Shown here piece after piece: positions 1 to 8,922 of a DNA stretch of 47,071 bases. The stretch comes from CAIZLB01 sp039795875. GTDB lineage: Bacteria; Patescibacteriota; Minisyncoccia; Phycocordibacterales; CAIZLB01. Below the pieces are notes generated by a model. The model did not search any database. It had not been told where the DNA came from and worked only from the letters and a program-made list of their open reading frames with translations. Made by a program: the position numbers and the translations under genes. Positions within the stretch are counted from its first letter, which is position 1, and each line of letters opens with the position of its first letter. The DNA lies in assembly GCA_039795875.1 (NCBI GenBank), contig JBDKKY010000004.1, positions 1 through 47,071 of the forward strand. Direction: 5' to 3'.

Positions 1-31
1 AAGGCCAGATTTAGAAAGATGTAAGGAAGGA

Positions 32-757
32 CTAATTCTTTTCGAAGTAATCCTTAATGTATTCCATGCCGATACCGCCTGTAACTCGGGTTGTATTATT
101 GATGATAAATGAAGGAGTGGCTCGAATACCTAGATCAACCGCAGCCGCTTTATCTTCGTCGATTTGTTTGGCGTACTGAGATTTGCCGATCGCAACCAGA
201 GTGTCGTAATTCAACCCTAGATCTTTGGTCAAATTTCTAAAAAATGCTACACGTTCCGCTTTACCAAGTGGTGCCCAAGACTCTTGAGTCTCGAATACTT
301 TATTGTGCAATTTCTGATATGCTTCAGGACTGATATTTTGTGACGCCAACACCATTCGTGCAACTTCAACAGCGGGTTCACCGTGTACTGGGAAGATTCG
401 TCGAGTGATAATGATGCGCTTGCCGTATGTATCGATCATTTGTTTTACCAACGGTTCGCCAACACTGGCGCAGGCAGGACATTCATAATCCATGAATTCT
501 GTGACGCGGATAATACTACTTGAGGCACTGGCTGTAGTTGATGTGCCGGTGACTTGTGGTCGACCAACGGGCGCCACCTTGGCTGGATCAAAATGCAAAT
601 CAGTTTGAATATATTGAGCCAAATCTTTGGCAGGATCACCATTAATTGAGCCTTTGAATGTCGTAATTCCTACAACTAAAAGTATGAGGGTTATTACTAA
701 AATACCTATGGTAACCTTTGTTTCTGTGGTTACGGTACTCATGGATGTGTTTGTCAT
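32..757 (-). CDS. DsbA-like thiol oxidoreductase, membrane-anchored
   Basis: This is a thioredoxin-fold disulfide oxidoreductase expected to act outside the cytoplasmic membrane, introducing disulfides into exported proteins. One hydrophobic segment at residues ~16-34 looks like an uncleaved anchor. It is followed by a Ser/Thr/Ala-rich linker and a thioredoxin-like domain with the active-site CPAC at residues 93-96 (context YECPACASVG). The cis-Pro loop is RATPSF near residue 214. At 241 aa the length fits the single-domain DsbA/BdbD-like family. The partner dsbB-like gene lies 22 bases upstream on the same strand. A TACAAT box close to the ATG supports this start and suggests its own leaderless promoter. 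The family call is strong; the substrates are unknown. Confidence 0.88.
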   Translation of the reverse strand: MTNTSMSTVTTETKVTIGILVITLILLVVGITTFKGSINGDPAKDLAQYIQTDLHFDPAKVAPVGRPQVTGTSTTASASSSIIRVTEFMDYECPACASVGEPLVKQMIDTYGKRIIITRRIFPVHGEPAVEVARMVLASQNISPEAYQKLHNKVFETQESWAPLGKAERVAFFRNLTKDLGLNYDTLVAIGKSQYAKQIDEDKAAAVDLGIRATPSFIINNTTRVTGGIGMEYIKDYFEKN

Positions 758-779
758 ATGCGGTCCATTGTATCACAGC

Positions 780-1226
780 CTAAACGGTTTTGGCGTTTGA
801 CAATCTGAGCCATCGTCGATATAACACGCTGAGCACAAGGATGACACTAAAGCCTGCCAGAGACAGAAAAGGAATGGTCACAAAACCGAAATATTCTATG
901 TATTTTGAGGTACAAGATATGCCCAAACTACAAGATTCTGGGTTTTTGATTATCTCTATATATAGAAGATTGTGATAGAGAGCAAATAGCCAACCGATAC
1001 CTGCCAGAGGGGTAACAAAATGATATACCTTTCTGTCTCCTCTAAAGAATCCAACCAACAATATCGGAACAAGAGAATACATACAGATTCGTTGATACCA
1101 GCACAATACACAAGGTGCATAGCCTTTGACGTCGCTAAAGTACAAACTACCAAGCATGGCGGCAATCGCTTGCAACAGAGCTAGGTGCAAGGCGTTTTTC
1201 TGAATCCACAAAAGTATTTTCTTCAT
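780..1226 (-). CDS. DsbB/BdbC-family quinone:disulfide oxidoreductase
   Basis: This is a polytopic membrane protein of 148 aa that should reoxidise the neighbouring DsbA-like protein and pass electrons to quinones. Four hydrophobic segments are visible. The first periplasmic loop carries the redox pair in CVLCWYQR (Cys39 and Cys42), the hallmark of DsbB/BdbC proteins, and the second loop has Cys99 and Cys105. It lies just upstream of the dsbA-like gene and is divergent from the fur-family gene, with about 50 bases between the two starts. The family assignment is firm; the choice between the names DsbB and BdbC is not. Confidence 0.87.
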   Translation of the reverse strand: MKKILLWIQKNALHLALLQAIAAMLGSLYFSDVKGYAPCVLCWYQRICMYSLVPILLVGFFRGDRKVYHFVTPLAGIGWLFALYHNLLYIEIIKNPESCSLGISCTSKYIEYFGFVTIPFLSLAGFSVILVLSVLYRRWLRLSNAKTV

Positions 1227-1277
1227 ATTTTTATACTAACACATTGCAAATATTTATTGAAGGTATATATTTTGATT

Positions 1278-1619
1278 ATGAAAACTAGTCCGTATAAAGA
1301 CAAAATTATTCAATTGTTTAAAAAAGCTCCAACTCTTTCGATTGCCCAGATTCGTACTAAGATGCCATCAGCGGATTTTTCAACGATTTTTAGAAATGTA
1401 GAAAAGCTGGTGAAAGAAGGGGTTTTAAAAAAGATCATTGTGGATAAAGATGTGACTGTGTATGCACAAAAAGGTGCACAGTCTCCCCAACATCACTTTA
1501 TTTGTCTTGAGTGTGGTCAGGTAGAGAATGTTCAGATCTCGGCCAATATATTAAAAAGCTCAAGAGTAAAGGTGACAGATGTCATCCTCCGAGGGATTTG
1601 TGAGGCCTGTAATTCTTAA
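1278..1619 (+). CDS. Short Fur-family transcriptional regulator
   Basis: A 113-aa Fur/PerR/Zur-type repressor. Residues 1-60 form a winged helix (TLSIAQIRTKMP, then FSTIFRNVEKLVKEGVLKK). Two CXXC pairs, CLEC at 76-79 and CEAC at 108-111, would bind structural zinc. The stretch between them is short, and the usual His-rich sensory site is hard to recognise apart from QHH at 71-73, so the sensed metal or peroxide cannot be named. I chose the ATG at 1278 because a TATATT box sits just before it and the upstream in-frame extension has no family similarity. It is divergent from dsbB, so it may control the redox pair; that is inference. Confidence 0.83.
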   Translation: MKTSPYKDKIIQLFKKAPTLSIAQIRTKMPSADFSTIFRNVEKLVKEGVLKKIIVDKDVTVYAQKGAQSPQHHFICLECGQVENVQISANILKSSRVKVTDVILRGICEACNS

Positions 1620-1685
1620 TGGAAAACACAAAAAGTCGGCTGGCTATATTTCAAAGATTCTCCGGCGTGATATTATAAATACACT

Positions 1686-2708
1686 ATGTCAGCTGAATAT
1701 TATAGTGATGCAATTTTTTGGATAGATATTGAAAAAATCAATCCAAATCCATATCAACCTCGAAAGGAATTTGATCCTGCAGCATTGCAAGATTTATCAG
1801 ACTCTATTCGTATGTATGGTTTATTGCAGCCACTGACTGTGACTCGACGAGAGTCCATGAAAGAAGATGGTGGTTTGGCCGTGACGTATGAGCTTATCTC
1901 TGGAGAGCGACGGTTGCGAGCGTCTAAGCTTGCCGGTTTGGCGCAGATACCAGCCATTATTCGTGCCAAGGAAGAAGATGCACGGACAAAACTGGAGTTG
2001 GCTATTATTGAAAATATTCAACGTGAAGATTTGAATGTGATCGATCGAGCGCGAGCCTTTCAACAACTGGTGCAAGAATTTGGTTTTAAACATGCTCAGG
2101 TTGCAGAGAAAATGGGTAAGAGTCGTGAGTATGTCACAAACAGTATGCGACTGTTGAACCTTCCGTCTCATATGTTGGATGCTCTAGGTCAGAGACGAAT
2201 CATGGAAGGCCATACTCGACCACTGTTGATGCTTGTCGATAGACCAGACGAACAGGAGACATTGTTCCAAGACATTCTTTTGCGAAAATTGAACGTTCGT
2301 GAAGCTGAGATGATTGCTCGTAAGATCGCCAAAGAACGAGCGCGAAAGAAAGAAAAAGATTTGAATCCAGAGATCATCGAGTTTGAAAGTCGTTTGAATG
2401 AAGTCTTAGGCACTCGGGTACACATCGAAACAAAAGAACAAGGGGGTAAGATTGTGATTGATTATTATGACCTTGTTGATTTGAAGAAATTATTAAATAA
2501 GCTGCAACACGAGACTGGTTCAGATGATTCTACAGACGGAGATGTCAATGTGCTGGTCAATGAAAACGGGGAAGTTTTGGCTACGGAAGGGATGACTGAT
2601 GATACGTCAAGTGTCATGTCAAGCGACACAGAGTTGGTGAAAGATATGTCAGTGATAGATGAGGCGGAGGATGGTGATATGTACAACGTCACCAAATTTA
2701 CTATATGA
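1686..2708 (+). CDS. parB: ParB/Spo0J-family partition protein
   Basis: A CTP-dependent clamp protein that loads at parS sites for chromosome segregation. The N-terminal ParB domain has INPNPYQPRKEF (~18-29) and the nucleotide/arginine box GERRLRAS at 73-80. A helix-turn-helix region follows (FGFKHAQVAEKMGKSREYV). The C-terminal third carries a long, acidic Asp/Ser-rich tail beyond the dimerisation region. The length of 340 aa is slightly above typical. A TATTAT box at 1671-1676 ends nine bases before the ATG. No parA lies beside it, unlike the classical parAB arrangement, and no parS-like palindrome was recognised. Convergent with topA across a strong double hairpin. Confidence 0.93.
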   Translation: MSAEYYSDAIFWIDIEKINPNPYQPRKEFDPAALQDLSDSIRMYGLLQPLTVTRRESMKEDGGLAVTYELISGERRLRASKLAGLAQIPAIIRAKEEDARTKLELAIIENIQREDLNVIDRARAFQQLVQEFGFKHAQVAEKMGKSREYVTNSMRLLNLPSHMLDALGQRRIMEGHTRPLLMLVDRPDEQETLFQDILLRKLNVREAEMIARKIAKERARKKEKDLNPEIIEFESRLNEVLGTRVHIETKEQGGKIVIDYYDLVDLKKLLNKLQHETGSDDSTDGDVNVLVNENGEVLATEGMTDDTSSVMSSDTELVKDMSVIDEAEDGDMYNVTKFTI

Positions 2709-2709
2709 G

Positions 2710-2793
2710 GAACTTTTAGAAACAGATTTCTAAAAGTTCTGAGGCAGAAGAAAAAATCTCCTAGCTACTAGGAGATTTTATTCTGTTCTTTCT
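2710..2793. terminator. Double hairpin terminator between parB and topA, part of a repeat
   Basis: Two perfect hairpins lie between convergent genes. The first pairs 2710-2722 with 2727-2739 around the loop CAGA. The second pairs 2753-2764 with 2768-2779 around CTA, with A and T runs at its two ends, so it can terminate both strands. The arms at 2740-2754 and 2778-2793 recur exactly, in inverted orientation, at 33433-33493 after pth. Confidence 0.85.
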
Positions 2794-2799
2794 GAAAAA

Positions 2800-5004
2800 T
2801 TATTGAGTTTTTGCTTTCTTGGCAAATCCACGTTTCTTCTTCTCTTCACTCAAGATCTCCAATGCTCGCGCTAGTGTTACTTTATACACATCGTCTTTTT
2901 TTAACGATCGGAAATCGCCATCACAGCCGATATATGGACCGAATCGTCCTTTGTTGGCGATAACTTCTTTGTCATTTTTTGGATTTATACCAAGTACACG
3001 AGGCAATGATAGATACACCAACGCTTGATCAACGTTCACAGTGCTCGGATCGATTTCCTTTGGAATACTGGCCATTCGTGGTTTTTTTAGCTCCTTACTT
3101 TTTTCACCAAGTTGTACGTACGGACCGAAACGACCATTCTTTACAAAAATAGGCAGTTTGGTTTCTGGATCATTGCCGATCGGTTCATCTGGTTTGATTT
3201 CGACTCCGTCGATGGTTAGAGCGCCAAGACACTCAGGGAATTTTGAACATGACAAAAACTTTCCACCGCGAGACAATTTGATATCCATCGCAGATTTACA
3301 TAGAGGACATTTAAACTTGTCAGACACACCGAGGTTTGTGATCTTGGCATCGGTACCTTTTTTCTTTACGTCTTTGGTGAATGGGCCATAAAAATCAGTC
3401 AACACTTTCAGGTACTTTTCTTCGCCAGTAGAGATGAGGTCGAGTTTGTCTTCCATCTCAGAGGTAAACGAATCACTAATGTACTCAGCAAAGTTTTCTT
3501 CCAAAAATGAACTCACTACATCGCCAACATCTGTTGGTTTCAATGTTCGTCCCATTTTCTCAACATATTCACGTTCTTCGAGGGTCCGCATGATAGAAGC
3601 AAACGTAGAAGGTCGTCCGATACCTCGTTTTTCCAATTCTTTAATCAAGCCGGCCTCAGTGTATCTACTTGGCGGTTCGGTAAATTTTTCTGTACTTTCT
3701 ATATTTATAAAATCCAATGCCATACCTTTTTCAAGCGCGGGAACTTCGACTTCTTCACCGCGGCTAGCTGGATCAGCCTTTAGCCAACCTTCAAATAAGA
3801 TCCGCGAGCCATTGATAGCAAAATCTGGGAATTTATCTTTATCAGCATCTTTGATCGATGAGGTGATCTTTGTTCGCAATACTTTAGCGTCAGCCATTTG
3901 AGAAGACACTGTTCGATTGTGAATCAATTCATAGACTTTTTTCTCGTCATCATTGGCTCCAGCGCTTTCTTTTGAAACATTTGTTGGGCGAATGGCTTCG
4001 TGAGCTTCTTGAGCATTTTTTACTTTTGATGCATATGAACGAACTTCAAGATATGACTTGGTATAATTTTTCTCTATATATGTTGAAATAGCTGCTACAG
4101 CTGCTTTACTCAAGTTCACACTGTCAGTTCGCATGTAGGTGATATGACCTTGTTCATAGAGCTTTTGCGCCGCTCGCATAGTTCGTGAAGGGGAGAAGCC
4201 AAGGCGAGTGCTGGCAGTTTGTTGCAGGGTAGAAGTGATAAATGGGGCCTTGGGTGATCGTTTGACTTCTGTGGCGGTGATATCAGTTACCAACCAGTTC
4301 GGTTTATTTTTTATACCAGTATCAACGATGTGTTCAGCGCGAGCTTTATCGGTGATCTCTTCAGAACATGAAAATACTAACGGTTTTGTTTTGGCACCGC
4401 TTTCTGACAATGTGGCATCGATAGTGTAATAAGCCGTCGGCACAAAGGCCCGAATCTCTCGTTCTCGTTCCATCAAAATTCGAAGCGCTGGTGACTGCAC
4501 TCGTCCAGCTGAAAGGCCATATCGAACTTTTTTCCAAATGATTCCAGAAAGATCGTAACCAACAAGTCGATCAAGCACTCGTCGAGCCTCTTGAGCCTGT
4601 CGTAGGTCTTGGTCAATCTTTCGTGGATGACTTAACGCCTCCAGTACGGCCTCTTTGGTAATCTCGTGAAAAGTTACACGTTTTGGATCTTTTAGTTTCA
4701 GTGCTTGTTGTAAATGCCAAGCAATGGCTTCTCCTTCTCGATCTGGATCGGGCGCGAGGTAGACGTCTTTGGCTAGGTGCGCCGCATGTTCTAGTTCGCG
4801 AATGATTTTATCTTTTCCTGGAGAAACTTCGTAGTGGGGAACAAAACCTTTTTCAATATCAATGGCTTTTTTGTTACTTTTAGGCAAATCTCGAATGTGT
4901 CCGACAGATGACATGACAACGTATTCATCACCAAGATACTTGCTGATAGTTTTGGCTTTTGAAGGTGACTCCACGATCACGAGGTGCTTGCTACTTTTGC
5001 TCAT
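2800..5004 (-). CDS. topA: DNA topoisomerase I
   Basis: Type IA topoisomerase that relaxes negative supercoils through a covalent 5'-phosphotyrosine. The Toprim domain starts at LVIVESPSKAKT (8-19) and has the metal-binding DPDREGE (86-92). The catalytic Tyr290 lies in GHITYMRTDS. The C-terminal part has one zinc ribbon (CPLC, then CSKFPEC). It is followed by two ribbon-like repeats in which most cysteines are lost but the NGRFGPYV/NKGRFGPYI cores remain, and then a Lys-rich tail. The length of 734 aa is normal. The ATG lies shortly after a TATCAAT box, suggesting a leaderless transcript. Convergent with parB. Confidence 0.97.
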   Translation of the reverse strand: MSKSSKHLVIVESPSKAKTISKYLGDEYVVMSSVGHIRDLPKSNKKAIDIEKGFVPHYEVSPGKDKIIRELEHAAHLAKDVYLAPDPDREGEAIAWHLQQALKLKDPKRVTFHEITKEAVLEALSHPRKIDQDLRQAQEARRVLDRLVGYDLSGIIWKKVRYGLSAGRVQSPALRILMEREREIRAFVPTAYYTIDATLSESGAKTKPLVFSCSEEITDKARAEHIVDTGIKNKPNWLVTDITATEVKRSPKAPFITSTLQQTASTRLGFSPSRTMRAAQKLYEQGHITYMRTDSVNLSKAAVAAISTYIEKNYTKSYLEVRSYASKVKNAQEAHEAIRPTNVSKESAGANDDEKKVYELIHNRTVSSQMADAKVLRTKITSSIKDADKDKFPDFAINGSRILFEGWLKADPASRGEEVEVPALEKGMALDFINIESTEKFTEPPSRYTEAGLIKELEKRGIGRPSTFASIMRTLEEREYVEKMGRTLKPTDVGDVVSSFLEENFAEYISDSFTSEMEDKLDLISTGEEKYLKVLTDFYGPFTKDVKKKGTDAKITNLGVSDKFKCPLCKSAMDIKLSRGGKFLSCSKFPECLGALTIDGVEIKPDEPIGNDPETKLPIFVKNGRFGPYVQLGEKSKELKKPRMASIPKEIDPSTVNVDQALVYLSLPRVLGINPKNDKEVIANKGRFGPYIGCDGDFRSLKKDDVYKVTLARALEILSEEKKKRGFAKKAKTQ

Positions 5005-5077
5005 AATTACTCATTGATACCACAGAACGGGGAAGAGTGGCAAATATAGGCTTTATAAAAGAGGTTTTTCCATAGCG

Positions 5078-5174
5078 TTGACGTATACATATCCATGTGA
5101 CATTATGTAAATTGAATCCTGAGGCCACGCCTCGGAATGTCATTGACCTTTAACCCTTCACGCTGTTTACCCAT
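5078..5174 (+). promoter_or_regulatory. Promoter and C-rich leader of the gene at 5175
   Basis: The -35 is TTGACG at 5078-5083 and the -10 is CATTAT at 5101-5106, 17 bases apart. The leader has a hairpin (5119-5125 with 5129-5135), then ATTGACCTTTAACCCTTC and further pyrimidine-rich sequence up to the ATG. No Shine-Dalgarno is present. It belongs to the shared leader class described in the findings. Confidence 0.6.
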
Positions 5175-5807
5175 ATGTCCAAAAAATTAGTAATTCTTCC
5201 GAATGCCGGGGATGCACGAACTAAAAATCTGAGTTTGGCTGGTAGTGGTCTGCCGTTCAAGCACTTGTGGTGTTCATGGAGAGATCCGAGCGAACAATTT
5301 TCGTTTGGTGAGCAATTTCCATCTTTATTAACCGCTTTATGGGCTGTGCGGTTTGCTCCCGACAAACCATATACAAAATGGCAGGGTGATGACGAGACCC
5401 AGTTGTTTCGTACCAACTTTATCAAAGTGGATCCGGTGACGGTCGCCAACGCCCTACGTTATGGCAATGACGGGTATGTCTACCTAGTTCCCTTCGCTAT
5501 GAGAGGCACTGGACCCGATCTGGACCAGGGAATTTTTAAGGATCACGTCTGGAAATACACAGGGACCCCGGCCCAATACGCAGAGCGCTATATGGTGGAA
5601 TTTGGATCCCCTCTACACCAGTCCTGGATCCGCAAAGTGGTCTGGTCCCGATTCATGGGAGACGAGCATGCTGCCGTGGCACTCAAGGCGACTGGAGACA
5701 CTCCGCTTGAATATCAAGACATATCCGAAAGAGAGTTGGGTATAAGTGGTCCTGTGCTTTCCGAGGTTGTTATGACCATACGCGCCTATCTCCAGCGTTA
5801 CAGCTAG
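5175..5807 (+). CDS. Unknown soluble protein, faint NADAR-like pattern
   Basis: A 210-aa protein without signal peptide or membrane segment. It is more GC-rich than the flanking topA and infA. I do not recognise it with confidence. The order of features is reminiscent of NADAR/YbiA-type proteins: an N-terminal FSFGEQFPSLLTALWAVRF stretch, where those have a conserved Glu and helix, and a C-terminal RKVVWSRFMGD...LKATGDTPLEYQD segment like the terminal ATGD-containing part of NADAR domains. This is inference from pattern only. It stands alone, with its own promoter, C-rich leader and terminator, and is therefore probably expressed independently of its housekeeping neighbours. Confidence 0.7.
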   Translation: MSKKLVILPNAGDARTKNLSLAGSGLPFKHLWCSWRDPSEQFSFGEQFPSLLTALWAVRFAPDKPYTKWQGDDETQLFRTNFIKVDPVTVANALRYGNDGYVYLVPFAMRGTGPDLDQGIFKDHVWKYTGTPAQYAERYMVEFGSPLHQSWIRKVVWSRFMGDEHAAVALKATGDTPLEYQDISERELGISGPVLSEVVMTIRAYLQRYS

Positions 5808-5830
5808 CTCACCCAGTAATCACACACCTC

Positions 5831-5876
5831 AAACCCCACGCACACCTTAACCGGTCCCTGCGTGGTTTTATTTTTT
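5831..5876 (+). terminator. Rho-independent terminator
   Basis: CCACGCA (5836-5842) pairs with TGCGTGG (5859-5865) and is followed by TTTTATTTTTT. It ends the transcript of the unknown gene at 5175-5807. Confidence 0.75.
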
Positions 5877-5924
5877 ACGATCTAACATTGCTAAAATGTC
5901 AATAAACATATACTATATCTCCAT

Positions 5925-6143
5925 ATGGCACACGATAAAGAGAACAAGATCATCCTCACCGGAACCGTTGTAGAATCCCTACCCGACACGCATTTTCGAG
6001 TGCAACTGGAAGATGGTACCCTCATGCTGGCTTATCTGAGCGGAAAGATGAAATACAATCGAATCCGAATCCTGGTTGGAGATACTGTAGAGATCGAGCT
6101 TGATAGTTATGGTGGAAAACCAAAATTGGTAAGACGAAGATAA
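5925..6143 (+). CDS. infA: Translation initiation factor IF-1
   Basis: A 72-aa single OB-fold protein that binds the 30S A site during initiation. It matches the family along its whole length: GTVVESLPDTHFRVQLEDG (13-31), then LAYLSGKMKYNRIRILVGD and a basic C-terminus (KLVRRR). The usual ribosomal-operon neighbours (secY, map, rpmJ, rpsM) are absent; it is followed instead by gltX. A TATACTAT box lies just before the ATG, and no Shine-Dalgarno is visible. Confidence 0.96.
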   Translation: MAHDKENKIILTGTVVESLPDTHFRVQLEDGTLMLAYLSGKMKYNRIRILVGDTVEIELDSYGGKPKLVRRR

Positions 6144-6159
6144 TAATTCGTCATGCTAC

Positions 6160-6182
6160 GGAAAGCGCTAAACAGCTTTTCC
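6160..6182. terminator. Possible weak hairpin after infA
   Basis: GGAAAGC (6160-6166) pairs with GCTTTTCC (6175-6182) with one bulge. No clear T run follows, so terminator function is doubtful. It could equally be a pause or stability hairpin. Confidence 0.3.
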
Positions 6183-6234
6183 TCCGCATTTCCTCATTAT
6201 TGCAAAGACAGCCACAAACACACATACTATATAT

Positions 6235-7578
6235 ATGATAGTTACACGTTTCCCGCCAAGTCCAACAGGACACGCCCACATTGGTTCATACAGAACTGCC
6301 ATTTTTAACTACTTATTTTCTAAGCAGAATAAAGGCAAATTTTTATTACGGATCGAAGACACTGACAAAGCCCGGTCAAAACAGGAATATCAAGATGGTA
6401 TTATCGAAAGCATAAAATGGCTCGGACTAGAGTATGACGGTTTTTCTATTCAAACGGAGAACATGCCGGCGCATAAAGCGGCTATGCAAAAGCTGGTTGA
6501 TGAGGGCAAAGCTTATATTTCCAAAGAAGAAGCCAAAGATGGTAGTGGGGCTATAAAAGAAATTGTGCGATTTAAAAATCCAAACAAGCCAGTTACATTC
6601 AAGGATTTGATTTTGGGGGAGGTGACTGATAATACAACCGATCTTGGTGACTTTGTGATTGGACGAAACATTGAAGATCCATTGTATCACCTGGCTGTAG
6701 TTGTGGATGATATGAATTCAGAAGTTACTCATGTCATACGAGGAGTAGATCATATTTCCAATACGACCAGGCAGATTTTGTTGATAGAGGCTTTAGGGGG
6801 TCGGGTGCCAACCTATGCTCACATTCCGATGGTGCTCGGAGATGATAAGCAAAAACTTTCAAAACGAAAGGGAGCTTTATCTGTTTTGGAATATAAAAAG
6901 CGAGGATATCTACCCGCAGCCATCTTGAATGCTGCTACATTTATGGGATTCAATCCTGGAGGAGAAAAAGAGATTTATACACTGGATGAATTGATTGAAG
7001 TATTTGATATCACTAAAGTCCAAAAAGGTGGAGCTGTCTTCAATCAAGTCAAACTTGATTGGTTCAATACTGAACACATGAAATTACTTTCGGAAGCAGA
7101 ATACCTGAATCAAGCCAAGGCATTCATTCCTGAAGAAATAAAATCCAAAATTCTTGACACAGTAGTTGACAAAATCCTTCTAGCAAACCGAGACCGGATT
7201 TCATACTTCGGACAATTGACTGACGTGTTTGCAGACACCTATATGTACGAGACTCCAGCTGTTGATACAAGCCTATTGATAGTACCGGAAAAAATGCGAA
7301 AAGAAAAAATGGTTACTATTGAAAGTACAAAAATTATTTTGACAGACCTGCTTGGTTTATTGGAGAGAGCCGGTGATGCCGATTTTACTTCTATCGAGAC
7401 GGTCAAAAATATTGTCTGGGAATATGCTGAGACGCAGGGAAGAGGAATTGTACTGTGGCCACTCCGTATTGCACTAACAGGCAAAGAAAAATCTATAGAC
7501 CCATTTTCAATGATGTGGATATTAAATCGAGATGAAGTCGTCAAACGTCTTAAGAATGCTATTGCGACTCTAGTCTAA
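6235..7578 (+). CDS. gltX: Glutamyl-tRNA synthetase
   Basis: Class I aminoacyl-tRNA synthetase that charges tRNA-Glu. The N-terminus RFPPSPTGHAHIGS contains the HIGH-type motif (HIGS at 15-18). RIEDTD (39-44) is a GluRS/GlnRS signature. The KMSKS-type loop is KLSKR at 207-211. The anticodon-binding helical domain follows, for 447 aa in total. It may aminoacylate tRNA-Gln as well (non-discriminating type); the sequence alone does not decide, and no gatCAB is in the window. The ATG directly follows a TACTATATAT stretch, suggesting leaderless transcription. Confidence 0.96.
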   Translation: MIVTRFPPSPTGHAHIGSYRTAIFNYLFSKQNKGKFLLRIEDTDKARSKQEYQDGIIESIKWLGLEYDGFSIQTENMPAHKAAMQKLVDEGKAYISKEEAKDGSGAIKEIVRFKNPNKPVTFKDLILGEVTDNTTDLGDFVIGRNIEDPLYHLAVVVDDMNSEVTHVIRGVDHISNTTRQILLIEALGGRVPTYAHIPMVLGDDKQKLSKRKGALSVLEYKKRGYLPAAILNAATFMGFNPGGEKEIYTLDELIEVFDITKVQKGGAVFNQVKLDWFNTEHMKLLSEAEYLNQAKAFIPEEIKSKILDTVVDKILLANRDRISYFGQLTDVFADTYMYETPAVDTSLLIVPEKMRKEKMVTIESTKIILTDLLGLLERAGDADFTSIETVKNIVWEYAETQGRGIVLWPLRIALTGKEKSIDPFSMMWILNRDEVVKRLKNAIATLV

Positions 7579-7599
7579 GCCTATGGTATAATCATCTCT

Positions 7600-8883
7600 A
7601 TGAAGATGAAGTATATCCCGTTTTGTGTTGTCATTTTTTTTGCTGTCATGGCACTAGGGATGACGCCGACCATAGCTGAAACCCCTGAAGAATTACAGGC
7701 GCAGATTGATCAACGTGCTAAAGTGATTGCCGAGTTGGAAAAAGAGATTAAGACGTATACAGAGCTGGGCAACAAATCGACCGCCGAAGCTAAGACTTTG
7801 TCGGCCTATATCAAGGACCTGGAAAAGCAGGTGACTGTGATTAATTTGGACATCAGAAAGAGTCAGACCTCTATTGATAAACACAATCTTGAGATCAAAA
7901 AGATTGGAAATGAGATTGTCGGCAGTGAGCAACGGTTGAAACACATGCGTGAAGGATTGGCAGAGAGTATTTTTGCTCAATACCAGGCGGATGATATTAA
8001 TATCATCGAAAATCTACTAGGGAATAGAAGCTTACTGGCCTCGGTACAAGACGTTGATCATTTACGAGTGATCCAAGGAAACCTGAGGGATACTGTGGCT
8101 GATGTTACAGTTGAAAAGAAGAGCCTTGAAGAAGACCAGACTGATGAGATGGAAAAGAAAAAGTTATTAGAAGAGGAGAAAGAAAAATTGCGAGTTAAAC
8201 AAACTACATTGGATTTGAATAAAGCAGCCCAAAAGAAAGAATTAGAAATCACTAAAAACCAAGAAAGCAATTATAAAAAAATAGTTGAAGATACCAAAAA
8301 GAAAAAAGCGGCATTTGAAAAAGAAATGTTTGAATACGAAGCCAAGTTGAAATATGTGCTAGACCCAAAAAGTATTCCTAAGGCCAATACCGGAGCTTTG
8401 TCATGGCCAGTTGATGACGTGTATATCACACAACAATTTGGTAAGACCAATGCTTCAGCCCGATTGTATGTATCAGGTAGTCATAATGGGGTCGACTTTC
8501 GGGCGCCTATTGGAACACCGATCAAATCTTCAGGAAATGGAAAAGTTGCTGGTGTGGGAAACACCGATGCCGATTGTCCCCGGGTATCATTTGGTAAATG
8601 GATTTTGATTAAATACGATAATGGTTTGGCTACAACCTACGGTCACTTGTCTAAGATCGACGTATCAGCGGGACAGGCTGTAACAGCAGGGCAGATCGTT
8701 GGTTACAGTGGAAATACAGGCTATTCAACAGGCCCTCATCTTCATGTTAGTACGTATGCTGCTGATGCTGTGAATCCGGTGACTCGTCCTAGTGCTTCGT
8801 GCCCAGGTGTGAGTATGACTATGCCGGTCTCTGCGGTAAGTGCGTATCTTGATCCGCTTGTGTATTATCCGAAGTTGAAGTAG
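7600..8883 (+). CDS. Secreted M23 peptidase with coiled coil (EnvC/NlpD-like)
   Basis: A murein hydrolase or hydrolase activator acting on peptidoglycan outside the cell. Residues 1-26 form a signal peptide (MALGMTPTIAE at its end). Residues ~27-255 are a long charged coiled coil, as in EnvC. Residues ~285-400 form a LytM/M23 domain with the zinc ligands present: HNGVDFRAP (HxxxD) and GPHLHV (HxH). The site therefore looks catalytically intact, unlike EnvC itself, which is degenerate. A TATAAT box at 7587-7592 leaves only seven bases before the ATG, a clear leaderless start. Confidence 0.9.
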   Translation: MKMKYIPFCVVIFFAVMALGMTPTIAETPEELQAQIDQRAKVIAELEKEIKTYTELGNKSTAEAKTLSAYIKDLEKQVTVINLDIRKSQTSIDKHNLEIKKIGNEIVGSEQRLKHMREGLAESIFAQYQADDINIIENLLGNRSLLASVQDVDHLRVIQGNLRDTVADVTVEKKSLEEDQTDEMEKKKLLEEEKEKLRVKQTTLDLNKAAQKKELEITKNQESNYKKIVEDTKKKKAAFEKEMFEYEAKLKYVLDPKSIPKANTGALSWPVDDVYITQQFGKTNASARLYVSGSHNGVDFRAPIGTPIKSSGNGKVAGVGNTDADCPRVSFGKWILIKYDNGLATTYGHLSKIDVSAGQAVTAGQIVGYSGNTGYSTGPHLHVSTYAADAVNPVTRPSASCPGVSMTMPVSAVSAYLDPLVYYPKLK

Positions 8884-8922
8884 CGGAAAGACGTAGTCAA
8901 GCACGGTGCTTGACTATTGATT
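8863..8922 (+). promoter_or_regulatory. Possible promoter and perfect hairpin before 8923
   Basis: TATTAT at 8863-8868 overlaps the end of the M23 gene. A perfect 9-bp hairpin follows (8895-8903 with 8907-8915, loop CGG), and then the ATG at 8923. The layout resembles the hairpin-leader class but without the C-rich tract. It might instead terminate or stabilise the M23 transcript. Confidence 0.45.

Noticed and set aside
3041..3901. Long plus-strand ORFs antisense to topA, and similar ones antisense to smc, rnr and rpsA
   Set aside because: They are Ser/Phe-rich antisense shadows of well-conserved genes, with no promoter or start context.
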